From a virus: a stretch of 54,347 bases of DNA. The stretch covers positions 1-54,347 of the IMG/VR virus record IMGVR_UViG_3300032342_001249. One strand, given 5' to 3'. The notes under the pieces were generated by a model. It searched no databases. It was not told where the DNA came from and was given only the letters and a program-made list of their open reading frames with translations. Position numbers and translations under genes: made by a program. Numbering within the stretch: the stretch's first letter is position 1; each line of letters begins with the position of its first letter. Shown in pieces: positions 43,909 through 52,278 of the stretch.

Positions 43909-44346
43909 ATGGACAAAATCTCAACTTTTTTTGGTGCTCATCGCTTTCTCTCGAATTTTTGGCCCGCTCAATTCGTGTGGGATAATATCGTTTGGGAATC
44001 TAGTGAACATGCTTACGTGGCTGCAAAAACTCTTGATCGAGACCTTCGTATCAAAATTTCTAAAATGGATGGTAAGGGGGAAGTTAAACGATTTGGACGT
44101 ACTATTGAACTTCGTTCCGATTGGGAACAAGTTAAAGTTGATCTAATGTACGAAATTGTTTATGCAAAGTTTTATCAAAATCCAAACTTAAAACAAAAAT
44201 TACTCAACACTGGTGATGCTATTCTTGAAGAAGGCAACACTTGGGGAGACCGTGTGTGGGGCATTAGTCCACCTGATAGCGGCAACGGTCGCAACGAACT
44301 TGGAAAAATCTTAATGCGTTTAAGAACAGTATTAGGAGGTTCATGA
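43909..44346 (+). CDS. NADAR (YbiA-like) family protein
   Basis: A 145-aa protein with the family signature FGAHRFLSNFWPAQFVWD, SSEHAYVAAKTL, an Arg-rich middle and the C-terminal GNTWGDRVWGIS plus GNGRNELGKILMRLR. NADAR proteins hydrolyse N-glycosidic bonds; members act on riboflavin intermediates or remove ADP-ribose from guanine in DNA, reversing DarT-type modification. Located in the NAD block. No strong ribosome site (ATTCTATGG). Confidence 0.9.
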   Translation: MDKISTFFGAHRFLSNFWPAQFVWDNIVWESSEHAYVAAKTLDRDLRIKISKMDGKGEVKRFGRTIELRSDWEQVKVDLMYEIVYAKFYQNPNLKQKLLNTGDAILEEGNTWGDRVWGISPPDSGNGRNELGKILMRLRTVLGGS

Positions 44347-44359
44347 TGTGGTACCATCG

Positions 44360-44367
44360 TATAAATA
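44360..44367 (+). promoter_or_regulatory. T4-like late promoter TATAAATA
   Basis: Perfect TATAAATA 22 bases before the ATG at 44390. Confidence 0.75.
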
Positions 44368-44389
44368 CCCGCATAACGGAGAATAATTG

Positions 44390-44965
44390 ATGGGACTAAC
44401 ACGAAAAGCAACAAATCGAGAACTCGAAATACGAAATGAGAACAGGTATACATTACATCCACAAGAGAAAAAACGATGCACGCAGTGTGAAATTGTTTAC
44501 GACGATATTGAAACAAACTTTGATATTCATCATAAACAAATTGATGGACGTTATGGCTATAGTGGGCAATGTAAACATTGCTTACAGACAATACGAGCTG
44601 ATCGAAAAGATCGGCGGAAACGGGACGTAAAGTGGTATGGTGAATGGTTGCTAGCACACATAAGGTTTCGTGCTAAAAACTCTGATCTTGCTTTTTCACT
44701 AACGGCACAATTTTTATTTGATTTGTGGGTGGGACAAAATGGTAAGTGTTTTTATACTGGCGAAGAGATGGATTTCTTTGCTGTAACGTCCGATAAAAAA
44801 TCACCACATAAAGATTTTCCTTCGTTGGATCGAATGATTCCTAATGTTGGATATACAGAACAGAATGTTGTTTGGTGTAAGTGGGGAGTAAACAGAATGA
44901 AAAACGATTTGACAAAAGATGAGTTTGTCGCCTTTTGTCTGCAGGTGATAAAAAATGTTAAGTAA
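44390..44965 (+). CDS. HNH-type endonuclease
   Basis: A 191-aa protein. N-terminal CTQCEIVYDD and CKHCLQT zinc pair, a middle helical part, then GQNGKCFYTGEEMDF and FPSLDRMIPNVGYTEQNVVW, the layout of a divergent HNH nuclease (SLDRxxPxxGYxxxNVVWC), with MKNDLTKDEF at the end. Has its own late promoter and overlaps the next gene by 11 bases, as expected for a mobile insertion in the NAD block. Confidence 0.78.
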   Translation: MGLTRKATNRELEIRNENRYTLHPQEKKRCTQCEIVYDDIETNFDIHHKQIDGRYGYSGQCKHCLQTIRADRKDRRKRDVKWYGEWLLAHIRFRAKNSDLAFSLTAQFLFDLWVGQNGKCFYTGEEMDFFAVTSDKKSPHKDFPSLDRMIPNVGYTEQNVVWCKWGVNRMKNDLTKDEFVAFCLQVIKNVK

Positions 44966-45503
44966 AAACATATATTATTGCGGGATTGGAAGTCGCGAAA
45001 CTCCGGAAGATATTATTGTTCAAATGAAAATATTTGCTGGCGAAGCAGCATTATGTGGGGCTGTTCTTCGTTCCGGTGCTGCAGCAGGTGCCGACATGGC
45101 CTTTGAAGAAGGATGTGGCAAAGGACCAAAACAAATTTTTATTCCATGGAATGGTTTTCAAAAGAAACGTGAAGATACTCAAACATTCCTTCCGTTGGAC
45201 GAAGCCGGTGATTTGGCAGCAAAGGTTCATCCATATTATAGAACTATGCGTCGACCGAACAAATTATTAATTGCCCGTAACATGCATCAAATCATGGGAC
45301 CAGATTTAGATACCCCTACAAATTTTGTAGTATGTTGGACTAAGGATGGCTGCACGGATCATCATACCTATACTCCACAAAAAACTGGAGGGACGGGATC
45401 AGCTATTGCTCTTGCCTCAACACAAAAGATTCCTGTATTTAATTTGTTACATCCACAGCATTTGCAACAAGCATATCAACAACTTGTTGAGATTATGAAG
45501 TAA
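44955..45503 (+). CDS. SLOG-domain (DprA/LOG-like) protein
   Basis: A 182-aa Rossmann-like protein with YYCGIGSRETP, LRSGAAAGADMAFEEG (the SGG/AxGxD loop of DprA and LOG folds) and GGTGSAIALA near the C-terminus. SLOG domains bind nucleotides or NAD/ADP-ribose derivatives; phage homologs are often annotated as DNA recombination mediators. Placed between NADAR and a deoxyribosyltransferase-like gene, so a nucleotide-signal function is attractive but unproven. No strong ribosome site; the start lies inside the HNH gene. Confidence 0.8.
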   Translation: MLSKNIYYCGIGSRETPEDIIVQMKIFAGEAALCGAVLRSGAAAGADMAFEEGCGKGPKQIFIPWNGFQKKREDTQTFLPLDEAGDLAAKVHPYYRTMRRPNKLLIARNMHQIMGPDLDTPTNFVVCWTKDGCTDHHTYTPQKTGGTGSAIALASTQKIPVFNLLHPQHLQQAYQQLVEIMK

Positions 45504-45540
45504 GTTAGCGATAATTAAATCACTTATTAAGGAGTTCAAA

Positions 45541-45612
45541 ATGTTATTTCTTGCATTGTTCACATTCTGCGTTGCGTTAGCTTTCCACGCAATATTCGGA
45601 ATCGGCAGTTAA
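45541..45612 (+). CDS. 23-aa membrane peptide
   Basis: MLFLALFTFCVALAFHAIFG: one membrane helix. ATG 6 bases after AAGGAG, a strong ribosome site that supports translation. Confidence 0.55.
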   Translation: MLFLALFTFCVALAFHAIFGIGS

Positions 45613-45625
45613 GGATCTTTAAATA

Positions 45626-46339
45626 ATGATCAATCATCCTCTGTATCCTAATGGTAATTTGTATTTGTCTGGTGGAATGCAATTCGCAGATAACTTAGGT
45701 GCGTCATGGCGTGAACAATGTTCAATTACTTTGCGGGGAATGAAATACTACCCAATCGATATTACATCGCTCGATAAAGAATATTCAGCGGTGTGTGGAC
45801 ATCCATATATGTTCCTCGAAACGACAGATTTGCTTCAATACAAGTCAAATATTCGTCGACAGATTGTTCGTGCTGATATTGAATTAGTTCGCCACCATAG
45901 TCATGCACTGGTAGTTTATTTCGACGTTGCAGCTCAACGTGGAGCTGGAACGCAAAGCGAATGTCAAGAAGCATATGATCACGATGTGCCATATTTTCTA
46001 GTAAATGGTCTACCAGAATGGAAACAAGTGCCTGGTTGGATCCGAGCAAATGCTACGAGAATGTTTGATACATTTGACGATCTGCATCAATATTTGGGCA
46101 AATTACCAGACAGAATTTTACAACGTGACGTATATGGAAATCGTCATGCTGCTCCATATTACTTATGTTCACTATGTGGTGACCCATTTACGAAGAGTGG
46201 TGCACAATTTGTATCAAAATTAACTCCGATCTATTGCAAAAGTTGCGTTGATATTGTTAAAAGAACTCATGAAGCTCATGCAGATCGGTACGAATTCTTT
46301 ATCCAACAAATGGAAAAAGACGCTAAGCAAGGAGAATAG
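45626..46339 (+). CDS. Nucleoside 2-deoxyribosyltransferase-like protein with zinc finger
   Basis: A 237-aa protein. The N-domain starts LYLSGGMQFADNLGASWR and continues with IVRADIELVRHHSHALVVYF and QRGAGTQSECQEAYDHDVPY, the layout of nucleoside deoxyribosyltransferases (GxxD/N near the start, conserved GT-E helix). The C-terminal 55 residues have CSLCGDPF and YCKSCVD, a zinc finger. It could cut a nucleoside-type glycosidic bond. Fits the neighbouring SLOG and NADAR genes; substrate unknown. Confidence 0.75.
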   Translation: MINHPLYPNGNLYLSGGMQFADNLGASWREQCSITLRGMKYYPIDITSLDKEYSAVCGHPYMFLETTDLLQYKSNIRRQIVRADIELVRHHSHALVVYFDVAAQRGAGTQSECQEAYDHDVPYFLVNGLPEWKQVPGWIRANATRMFDTFDDLHQYLGKLPDRILQRDVYGNRHAAPYYLCSLCGDPFTKSGAQFVSKLTPIYCKSCVDIVKRTHEAHADRYEFFIQQMEKDAKQGE

Positions 46340-46341
46340 AT

Positions 46342-46626
46342 ATGCCATATATTGTAGATGAGAAAAGAAACGTGCTAGATCCTCATATTGAGGCGATTTT
46401 AAATGCCCTTAGGGAGTTAGAGTCGGATGATCCGTCCAACAACATGGAAGGTAACATTAACTACATTATTACACGAATTTTACATCGTGTGTACAAAGAC
46501 GGTGGATATCGTGGTGTCAATGATGCGATGGGAGCAGTTTTTTGTGCTTCTCTCGAATTTTACCGCAAAGTCGCCGCACCGTACGAAGATCAAAAAGAGT
46601 TTGAAAACGGTCCTGTACAAGGGTAA
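46342..46626 (+). CDS. DUF6899-like small conserved protein
   Basis: A 94-aa protein: MPYIVDEKRNVLDPHIEAIL, GNINYIITRILHRVYK and FYRKVAAPYEDQKEFENGPV. This spacing (MPYI...NYxIT...EFYRR...YEdxKxxxNGdV) is that of a widespread small family in phages and bacteria without known function. Starts 2 bases after the preceding stop. Confidence 0.8.
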   Translation: MPYIVDEKRNVLDPHIEAILNALRELESDDPSNNMEGNINYIITRILHRVYKDGGYRGVNDAMGAVFCASLEFYRKVAAPYEDQKEFENGPVQG

Positions 46627-46647
46627 AGGCTTGGGGCAAATTTTGCG

Positions 46648-46655
46648 GGTAAATA
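46648..46655 (+). promoter_or_regulatory. Late-promoter-like GGTAAATA
   Basis: GGTAAATA 18 bases before the ATG at 46674. Confidence 0.4.
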
Positions 46656-46673
46656 CTCCGAAAGGAGATTATT

Positions 46674-46853
46674 ATGCTTACAGAAGTTGCCCCAACTCGT
46701 TATATCGTTAAAGTGAACGGTGTTGCCGTTTGCACTCCACAACCCACGTACCAATTAGCAGAAGCTCAGATTCTATCTCTGCCAGAAGCATCACGTCAGT
46801 ATGCTCAAGTCATTCCTGTGACTGTCGATAATAAAGAACTTTTACTTGGATAA
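46674..46853 (+). CDS. Hypothetical 59-aa protein
   Basis: MLTEVAPTRYIVKVNGVAVC, then a short helical and a beta part. Has a TAAATA motif and a strong AAAGGAG. LTE near the start resembles the leaders but lies too early to be sure. Unknown function. Confidence 0.6.
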   Translation: MLTEVAPTRYIVKVNGVAVCTPQPTYQLAEAQILSLPEASRQYAQVIPVTVDNKELLLG

Positions 46854-46864
46854 ACATGCTCCTC

Positions 46865-46872
46865 TGTAAATA
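46865..46872 (+). promoter_or_regulatory. Late-promoter-like TGTAAATA
   Basis: TGTAAATA-G 22 bases before the ATG at 46895. Confidence 0.45.
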
Positions 46873-46894
46873 GCATCACTTTTACGGAGGTACC

Positions 46895-47047
46895 ATGACA
46901 GTTGTTGAAGATCTTATCGATCGTGTAGATATGATTCTAACGATCCTGCGCGAGGATGAAGCGCAATTTTACATCGTTTTAGAACTTGCTCACCAGCTAC
47001 GAGACGAGCTTACCCAAATCTCATCTGAACCAGAAGGCGACGACTAA
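46895..47047 (+). CDS. Hypothetical 50-aa acidic helical protein
   Basis: MTVVEDLIDRVDMILTILRE followed by an acidic helix. ATG after ACGGAGG with a TAAATA motif upstream. Unknown function. Confidence 0.6.
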   Translation: MTVVEDLIDRVDMILTILREDEAQFYIVLELAHQLRDELTQISSEPEGDD

Positions 47048-47050
47048 ATA
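47043..47050 (+). promoter_or_regulatory. Late-promoter-like ACTAAATA
   Basis: Overlaps the stop of 46895 and precedes the ATG at 47075 by 24 bases. Confidence 0.4.
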
Positions 47051-47074
47051 TCCATATATTTTACGGAGATATTG

Positions 47075-47302
47075 ATGCGTTTAGATGAAATTATTAGTCC
47101 AATTGAAAACCCCATTGAAACTCGTGGGGCAGATGATAAATACCGTGAGACATTAGTTGATGGTGTTAATGACATAGTTAATTACGGCGAGAAATACGTA
47201 CAAGCACCAAAAAAGCGTAAAAAACGCATGCCAGCAACTGATCCAGCAACAAATTCAATTATCAACACACTCTGGCACTACCAGAATGCGGACGCCTCGT
47301 AA
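47075..47302 (+). CDS. Small protein with leader-like N-terminus
   Basis: A 75-aa protein starting MRLDEIISPIE-N. Contains a basic block (APKKRKKRMP). First gene of the 47-50 kb series of leader-bearing proteins. ATG after ACGGAG; a TTG one codon earlier is less likely. Confidence 0.6.
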   Translation: MRLDEIISPIENPIETRGADDKYRETLVDGVNDIVNYGEKYVQAPKKRKKRMPATDPATNSIINTLWHYQNADAS

Positions 47303-47314
47303 GGGAGAACGGAT

Positions 47315-47821
47315 ATGCCAGCAGTAAGCAGAGCTCAACAACATTTTTTCGGTATGGTGCATGCCCTTAAGAAGGGTACGCTAAAAATGTCAAGTCTCCC
47401 ATCTAGTCTTGTTGGAAAACTTCAAACGGCGGCAAAAAGCATTTCCGGTAAAGCTGCTAAAGATTTTGCAAAGACAAAGTCGAAGAAACTTCCTCAACAT
47501 GTGACCGAAAGTGTAGAATTTGTACTACCAGAAATGTCATTCAAAGACTATTTGATTTTTGAATACACAATATGTGAACAAATAACCCAAGAAGAAATTG
47601 TGTTGGTTGAAACACTTCTTCTTGAAAAAAAGAAACCTTCTGCAGGTCTTTCCAAGAAAAAGAAGCATGCAATTGCTATGAAAGCTGCTCATGGAAAAGA
47701 TATTGGTAAAAAAGGTAAGAACTTTAAAAAAGTTGCTGCAAAAGCAGCAAAACGATATGGCAGCAAAGAAGCTGGTGATAAAGTTGCAGCTGCAGCAATG
47801 TGGAAGAACGCCAGGGGATAA
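47315..47821 (+). CDS. DUF3008-like protein with Lys-rich tail and internal LxE sites
   Basis: A 168-aa protein. N-terminus MPAVSRAQQHFFGMVHALKK matches the short DUF3008-type motif. The middle has several (L/I)-x-E-type sites: LPEM, LIFE and TLLLE-KKK at about residue 106. The C-terminal 60 residues are strongly basic (LSKKKKHAIAMKAAHGKDIG, KKVAAKAAKRYGSKEAG). Cutting after LLLE would free a DNA-binding peptide like T4 internal proteins. ATG after AAGGGAG. Confidence 0.7.
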   Translation: MPAVSRAQQHFFGMVHALKKGTLKMSSLPSSLVGKLQTAAKSISGKAAKDFAKTKSKKLPQHVTESVEFVLPEMSFKDYLIFEYTICEQITQEEIVLVETLLLEKKKPSAGLSKKKKHAIAMKAAHGKDIGKKGKNFKKVAAKAAKRYGSKEAGDKVAAAAMWKNARG

Positions 47822-47823
47822 AA

Positions 47824-48552
47824 ATGAAACTTAGTGACATTTTGAATGAAGGTCCATTAGATTTTGTTGGTGGAGCAGCTAGTGAGCTTGGTCGAATGAC
47901 TGGACGCAGTGCTCCTGTTCGAGCTGTTCGCAACGTTATTGGTGCAGGGCAAGCAGCATCACATGCTGCAAATATTCGTCGCTCCTTAAATAAATTAGTT
48001 GTTCAGTTTGTTCGCACAGCAGAAAAGCTTTCAAAACTTTCTGGACAATTTACACCTCCTACAGTTCAACAAGCTCCTACAGCAAAACCAGTGCAAAAAC
48101 GTGGGCCACCACCTCCTGCATCATCTCAGGTGCCAGATGCATTTCGTACAAATGGAACACCGTCAATGAGCAATGGTGGATACGATTTTGCGTCATTTAT
48201 GAAACAATTTAATGGTGAACAACTTGCAGAAGGACCAATCGACTTTATTAAAGGAGCCGGCCATTATGTTGGTAATTCAATAGCTAATTACATTTCATCT
48301 CGCCAACATCCCATTGTAAAGGGCTTTCAGAACATGGTTAATGCTGGTCATGCAGCTTCACAAAAAGGTGATATACGAAAACAAATTGCTCTAAAGCAAC
48401 AACTTTTACAACTTGCTGCACAAATTCAAGCAACAGTTAAACAAAATCCTGCTGTGTGGTCTCAAGTTCAACAAATTATCAAAAATAGCACTCAAAATGG
48501 ACAGCAAATTGAAACTCAATTGCGTCAAGCGATGGCGAGGGCACCTCGATGA
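47824..48552 (+). CDS. Duplicated internal-head-protein-like polyprotein
   Basis: A 242-aa protein with two homologous halves. Half 1 starts MKLSDILNEGPLDFVGGAAS and has NVIGAGQAASHAANIRRSL. Half 2 starts QLAEGPIDFIKGAGHYVGNS (about residue 140) and has NMVNAGHAASQKGDIRKQI. Both carry an LxE-G site (LNE, LAE) before P-(L/I)-D-F. A Pro-rich linker lies between. Cleavage at both would give two similar basic helical peptides. ATG after AGGGGAT; the next gene overlaps by ATGA. Confidence 0.72.
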   Translation: MKLSDILNEGPLDFVGGAASELGRMTGRSAPVRAVRNVIGAGQAASHAANIRRSLNKLVVQFVRTAEKLSKLSGQFTPPTVQQAPTAKPVQKRGPPPPASSQVPDAFRTNGTPSMSNGGYDFASFMKQFNGEQLAEGPIDFIKGAGHYVGNSIANYISSRQHPIVKGFQNMVNAGHAASQKGDIRKQIALKQQLLQLAAQIQATVKQNPAVWSQVQQIIKNSTQNGQQIETQLRQAMARAPR

Positions 48553-49520
48553 ACTTGCGTGAATTTCTATTGACAGAGGCAAAAGCGAAGAAGAAAAGCA
48601 TTAAGAAAGTTGCCCGCCGCGTGTATCATCGTGATTACGAAAAAACAAAGAACAAGCCATATCGTAAATACGATCCTAAACAACACGAGCATCAAAGCCT
48701 TTCAGAACATGAAGAACCAATGACGGGTGATCAAATGATGCGTCTGTCGAAATTTCTTTCACATCATAATGAACATGATGCAGATCGCAAACTTCGGTAT
48801 GATCTACATCTGCTTCGTTTGATTAGTCGTGAGACACAACCAAAAGGAACGGAAGTTACAACGGAACATGGACAAAAAATCGTCCGTTATTTCTATTCCC
48901 TACAAAATAAACCATCAGAAGTGTTCTCAAAATTCAAAGAGATATTTGGAGTTCCTGTAGATCGTTCATCTTCAGGCCGTAATGAAATTACCGCCAAGTT
49001 TAAAGATAAACTAACTGGTACTAGTCTTAACCTTCGATATAGTCCAACACAACAGTATTTCGTTGCAGAATATCCACTTCACTCTGATACTGGTTCAAGT
49101 CCTGTTGCTGAATATTGTGTTGCACAAATTTCCAACGTTGTTAAGTTTCTTTCTGAAGGTAAGATTGGTAATAAAGATATTTTCCTGATACTTGTTGAAA
49201 CTCCAGGCATTGGTGCACCATTCGGTGGCGGAGCTGCAGCTGATCAAAATAATGGCACGGCCGATTTTCGTAAAGATGTTTCAGGAATGACTGATCAAAT
49301 TGTTCATATTCGTGGCGCATTGGCAAACCATCTTCGTGCCGACAACCATGATTGGACATACTTCGAAAATGCACCATCAATTGATGATGCAGCAAAAAGA
49401 CTTGTACAAATTATCAACAAACTTCCAGAAGCAACGGGTGCATCTATAGCTGCTGTTCAACAAACAGCACAGCAAGTTGCCCGTGTGTATTGGGGACAGA
49501 ATAACGTCGGCGAGCAATAA
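48549..49520 (+). CDS. Leader-bearing 323-aa protein, unknown function
   Basis: Starts MNLREFLLTE before AKAKKK, a clear LxE site followed by a basic segment (AKKKSIKKVARRVYHRDYEK). Then a helical His-rich part and a folded alpha/beta domain of about 200 residues (ISNVVKFLSEGKIGNKDIFL, GIGAPFGGGAAADQNNG). No enzyme motif recognised. Coupled by ATGA to the polyprotein gene. Confidence 0.68.
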   Translation: MNLREFLLTEAKAKKKSIKKVARRVYHRDYEKTKNKPYRKYDPKQHEHQSLSEHEEPMTGDQMMRLSKFLSHHNEHDADRKLRYDLHLLRLISRETQPKGTEVTTEHGQKIVRYFYSLQNKPSEVFSKFKEIFGVPVDRSSSGRNEITAKFKDKLTGTSLNLRYSPTQQYFVAEYPLHSDTGSSPVAEYCVAQISNVVKFLSEGKIGNKDIFLILVETPGIGAPFGGGAAADQNNGTADFRKDVSGMTDQIVHIRGALANHLRADNHDWTYFENAPSIDDAAKRLVQIINKLPEATGASIAAVQQTAQQVARVYWGQNNVGEQ

Positions 49521-49578
49521 TTTCTGTTGCCTTTTGACCCTGATTAGTTGACCATGCATCAAATGTGTGGAGGGTCTC

Positions 49579-49839
49579 ATGAAACTTTTCAAAATTCAAG
49601 AAGGTACTGCTGCTCGTCTCGTTAATGTTGAAAAACAAACGGAACAGCCATTCGTTACTCGAAAAGAATTGTTGCTCGATTGTGAAGACATTCTCTTCGA
49701 TCCCGTAAGTGTATACAATCAAACGAAACAAATCATCAGCGAATATGGAATTATGCAAGGTGATATCGATCAACGTGCAAAATATGTGTTGATCGTTCCT
49801 GCAATATTTGTTGAAATTCAGATTGAGGATGACGAATGA
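49579..49839 (+). CDS. Small leader-bearing protein
   Basis: An 86-aa protein starting MKLFKIQE before Gly-Thr-Ala, an IxE site. The rest is acidic, alpha/beta ([20 protein letters not shown]). ATG after GGAGGG. The CCA-enzyme gene overlaps its stop by ATGA. Confidence 0.65.
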   Translation: MKLFKIQEGTAARLVNVEKQTEQPFVTRKELLLDCEDILFDPVSVYNQTKQIISEYGIMQGDIDQRAKYVLIVPAIFVEIQIEDDE

Positions 49840-50876
49840 AAATCTATCAAGTAGGCGGTTGTGTCCGAGACAAGTTACTCGGCTTGACACCTAAAGATAT
49901 TGATTATGTTGTTGTGGGGTCAACTCCACAGCAAATGCTCGACTTGGGCTATCAACAAGTGGGGTCAAGCTTTCCCGTTTTCTTGAAGGACGGTGAAGAA
50001 TATGCTCTTGCTCGTACGGAACGAAAGACTGGTGTGGGCTATAATGGCTTTGAAACAAAACACGATCCAAATGTTACTTTGGAAGATGATTTGTGTCGGC
50101 GAGACTTAACAATCAACTCTATGGCGATGGATGAAGATGGTCATCTATTTGATCCACATGGTGGTCAGTCAGATCTTCAAGCACAAATACTGCGACATAC
50201 CAGCGAAGCGTTTGCTGAAGATCCTGTTCGTGTTCTTCGTACAGCCCGATTTGCAGCCCGGTACAAGTTTGACATTGCTCCTGACACAATTGAATTGATG
50301 AACAAAATTGCTCATGAATTAGATTTTATTCCACAAGAGCGAATTTGGACGGAGATTGAAAAAGGGTTGATGGAAAAAACTCCTGCAGTAATGTTTGACA
50401 CGTTGACACGATGTGGTGCTTTTACTCGATCCGATGCTCTTAAACCATATTGCAAGTACAGTTCCAATCGATTGTGGCAGGTTACTTCTGAACATGATTT
50501 GATTGTTCGATTTGTATTGATTTCTCATGCTTTCGCAGATGACGATTATACAACGTGTCGTATTCCAAACGATTGTGCTGAGGTTAGCCGCACTTTCAAC
50601 AAACATTTCAACGATTTTGTGCATTATTCGTTCTTCACTACGGCACAATGTTTGGATGTGTTATATGAGATGCGAGCATTTAGTGGATCGGCAATGGTTA
50701 TGCAAAAGTGTGTAGAAACATTAGCATTATTTCCAGAACTGGACGTTCAACTGTCAATGATTATGAGTGATTGGAAAAATGCTAAGAGCGTTGATGCTGC
50801 TTCAATTGCAATAAAATGTACAACGGGTCAACAGATCAAAGAAGCAATATACTCTGCACGATTGACAGCTCTATAA
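49836..50876 (+). CDS. cca: CCA-adding tRNA nucleotidyltransferase
   Basis: A 346-aa class II enzyme: [21 protein letters not shown] (D-x-D metal site), [26 protein letters not shown], then a helical neck. Adds CCA to tRNA 3' ends. In this window many tRNAs encode CCA, but several (for example 16851, 19546, 19645, 24646, 32084, 35523) do not, so a phage enzyme makes sense; it would also repair clipped tRNA ends. A strong terminator follows. Confidence 0.95.
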   Translation: MKIYQVGGCVRDKLLGLTPKDIDYVVVGSTPQQMLDLGYQQVGSSFPVFLKDGEEYALARTERKTGVGYNGFETKHDPNVTLEDDLCRRDLTINSMAMDEDGHLFDPHGGQSDLQAQILRHTSEAFAEDPVRVLRTARFAARYKFDIAPDTIELMNKIAHELDFIPQERIWTEIEKGLMEKTPAVMFDTLTRCGAFTRSDALKPYCKYSSNRLWQVTSEHDLIVRFVLISHAFADDDYTTCRIPNDCAEVSRTFNKHFNDFVHYSFFTTAQCLDVLYEMRAFSGSAMVMQKCVETLALFPELDVQLSMIMSDWKNAKSVDAASIAIKCTTGQQIKEAIYSARLTAL

Positions 50877-50908
50877 AGAGAGGGCAAAAAATGCCCTCTC
50901 TTTGTTTT
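50877..50908 (+). terminator. Intrinsic terminator after cca
   Basis: AGAGAGGGCA and TGCCCTCTCT form a 10-bp stem followed by TTGTTTT. Confidence 0.9.
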
Positions 50909-50916
50909 CCCGACCC

Positions 50917-50924
50917 TGTAAATA
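50917..50924 (+). promoter_or_regulatory. Late-promoter-like TGTAAATA
   Basis: TGTAAATA directly after the cca terminator, 30 bases before the GTG at 50955. Confidence 0.5.
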
Positions 50925-50954
50925 CACTACACTTCTCAAGAAAAGGAGAATGTA

Positions 50955-52277
50955 GTGTTTGAAGCAAGGGCGATGTACATAGCACAAGCTATGGGTGCAA
51001 AGGTTGTAAAATCAATCGAGCGAGATCGAACTGTTCCGAAATCTTTCAAGAAGAAAGATTTCGTTCTTGCTGACACGAGTAACCTTGATCTCTCAACTAT
51101 TATTACGTTTTTAGATCGTCTTAAGCAGGCCGACCCGACACCAAATCATCAATACTTGCAATGGATTACCAAACGATATTGTGAAGGAGATTTTCACTTT
51201 GAAGACTTGGAAAGAGTAAAGGACGAAGTTGAAGCCTTTCACAACTACAAACCACGTCTCAAACGAGATAGAAAGCCGACAGATATCAACCAATACAAAT
51301 CAACTGCTGAAGTGTTTGCATTGGTTGAAGACTATCGAACAGAAAATGTTGCTCCTTCACAAAAAGAAGCGGGGAGGCGCCAAGAACATCAATTAATCGT
51401 CGACGGAAAAGCGTATTGGAAGTATCAGGGAGAAACAATCAAAGTGATAGTACCTCGTACGAAAGAGGCAGCAATTCACTTCGGTAAAGGAACTCGTTGG
51501 TGCACTTCTGCAACACAAAGAAATTACTTTGATATTTATAATAAAGAAGGCCCCCTTTATATTATCATGTCAGATTCTGGAAAGTATCAGTTTCATTTTC
51601 AATCACACCAGTACATGACAGCACTCGATCAACGAGTTACCCTTGGTCCATTAATTAAACAGTACCCAGAACTGAAAGATGCTTTTGACGACATAGCACA
51701 ATCGATTGGGTTCATTCCTTTGATGAAAATTGTTACATCTGAAGGATTACTCGCAGCACTACAATCATCACTGACATCTCGCAATGTCCAATACTTCCAA
51801 GATGGATTTCTTTCTATAGCTGATCTTTTAGATTGTGTTGACAAAAGAGCACAAAATGAAAAAATTGCTCTCTTGGTTGTAGGGCACGATCCAAGTCTTG
51901 CATTGAGATTGATTAGACCAGATTTACAACAACTTGCATCTTTTCAATCTGCAATTATTGAACGCCGTCCCGAACTACTGCAATCAGCCAATCCAGCTAT
52001 TCAAACTCCTCAACTTGTGTCAGCAGTTCTTCGACGTGCCCCAACGATGCTTCGATATGTTCGTCATGATTTAATGGAAAAATCCTTATTATTAGAAGCA
52101 GTTAAAACAACTCCGGAAGTGTTAGGACAAGTACCAATACATTTGCAAGACATTGATGTCATCAAATGTGCTATGCGAGCAACAACTAATCGTAATACAA
52201 AACGCCGCCTGATAAATATGGTACATGATCTAAAATTACGCAAATATCTCAGTGACGCATTAAAAGAGGCATCATAA
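50955..52277 (+). CDS. DUF4116-like protein with GKGTRWCT motif
   Basis: A 440-aa protein. Middle: IVPRTKEAAIHFGKGTRWCT followed by NYFDIYNKEGPLYIIM, a motif set I recall from many large phages (function unknown). C-terminal 170 residues are helical repeats (IRPDLQQLASFQSAIIERRP, VLRRAPTMLRYVRHDLMEKS) similar to DUF4116 repeats. GTG start at 50955 after AAGGAGAA. Co-directional with the IscA gene starting 1 base after its stop. Confidence 0.75.
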   Translation: MFEARAMYIAQAMGAKVVKSIERDRTVPKSFKKKDFVLADTSNLDLSTIITFLDRLKQADPTPNHQYLQWITKRYCEGDFHFEDLERVKDEVEAFHNYKPRLKRDRKPTDINQYKSTAEVFALVEDYRTENVAPSQKEAGRRQEHQLIVDGKAYWKYQGETIKVIVPRTKEAAIHFGKGTRWCTSATQRNYFDIYNKEGPLYIIMSDSGKYQFHFQSHQYMTALDQRVTLGPLIKQYPELKDAFDDIAQSIGFIPLMKIVTSEGLLAALQSSLTSRNVQYFQDGFLSIADLLDCVDKRAQNEKIALLVVGHDPSLALRLIRPDLQQLASFQSAIIERRPELLQSANPAIQTPQLVSAVLRRAPTMLRYVRHDLMEKSLLLEAVKTTPEVLGQVPIHLQDIDVIKCAMRATTNRNTKRRLINMVHDLKLRKYLSDALKEAS

Positions 52278-52278
52278 T

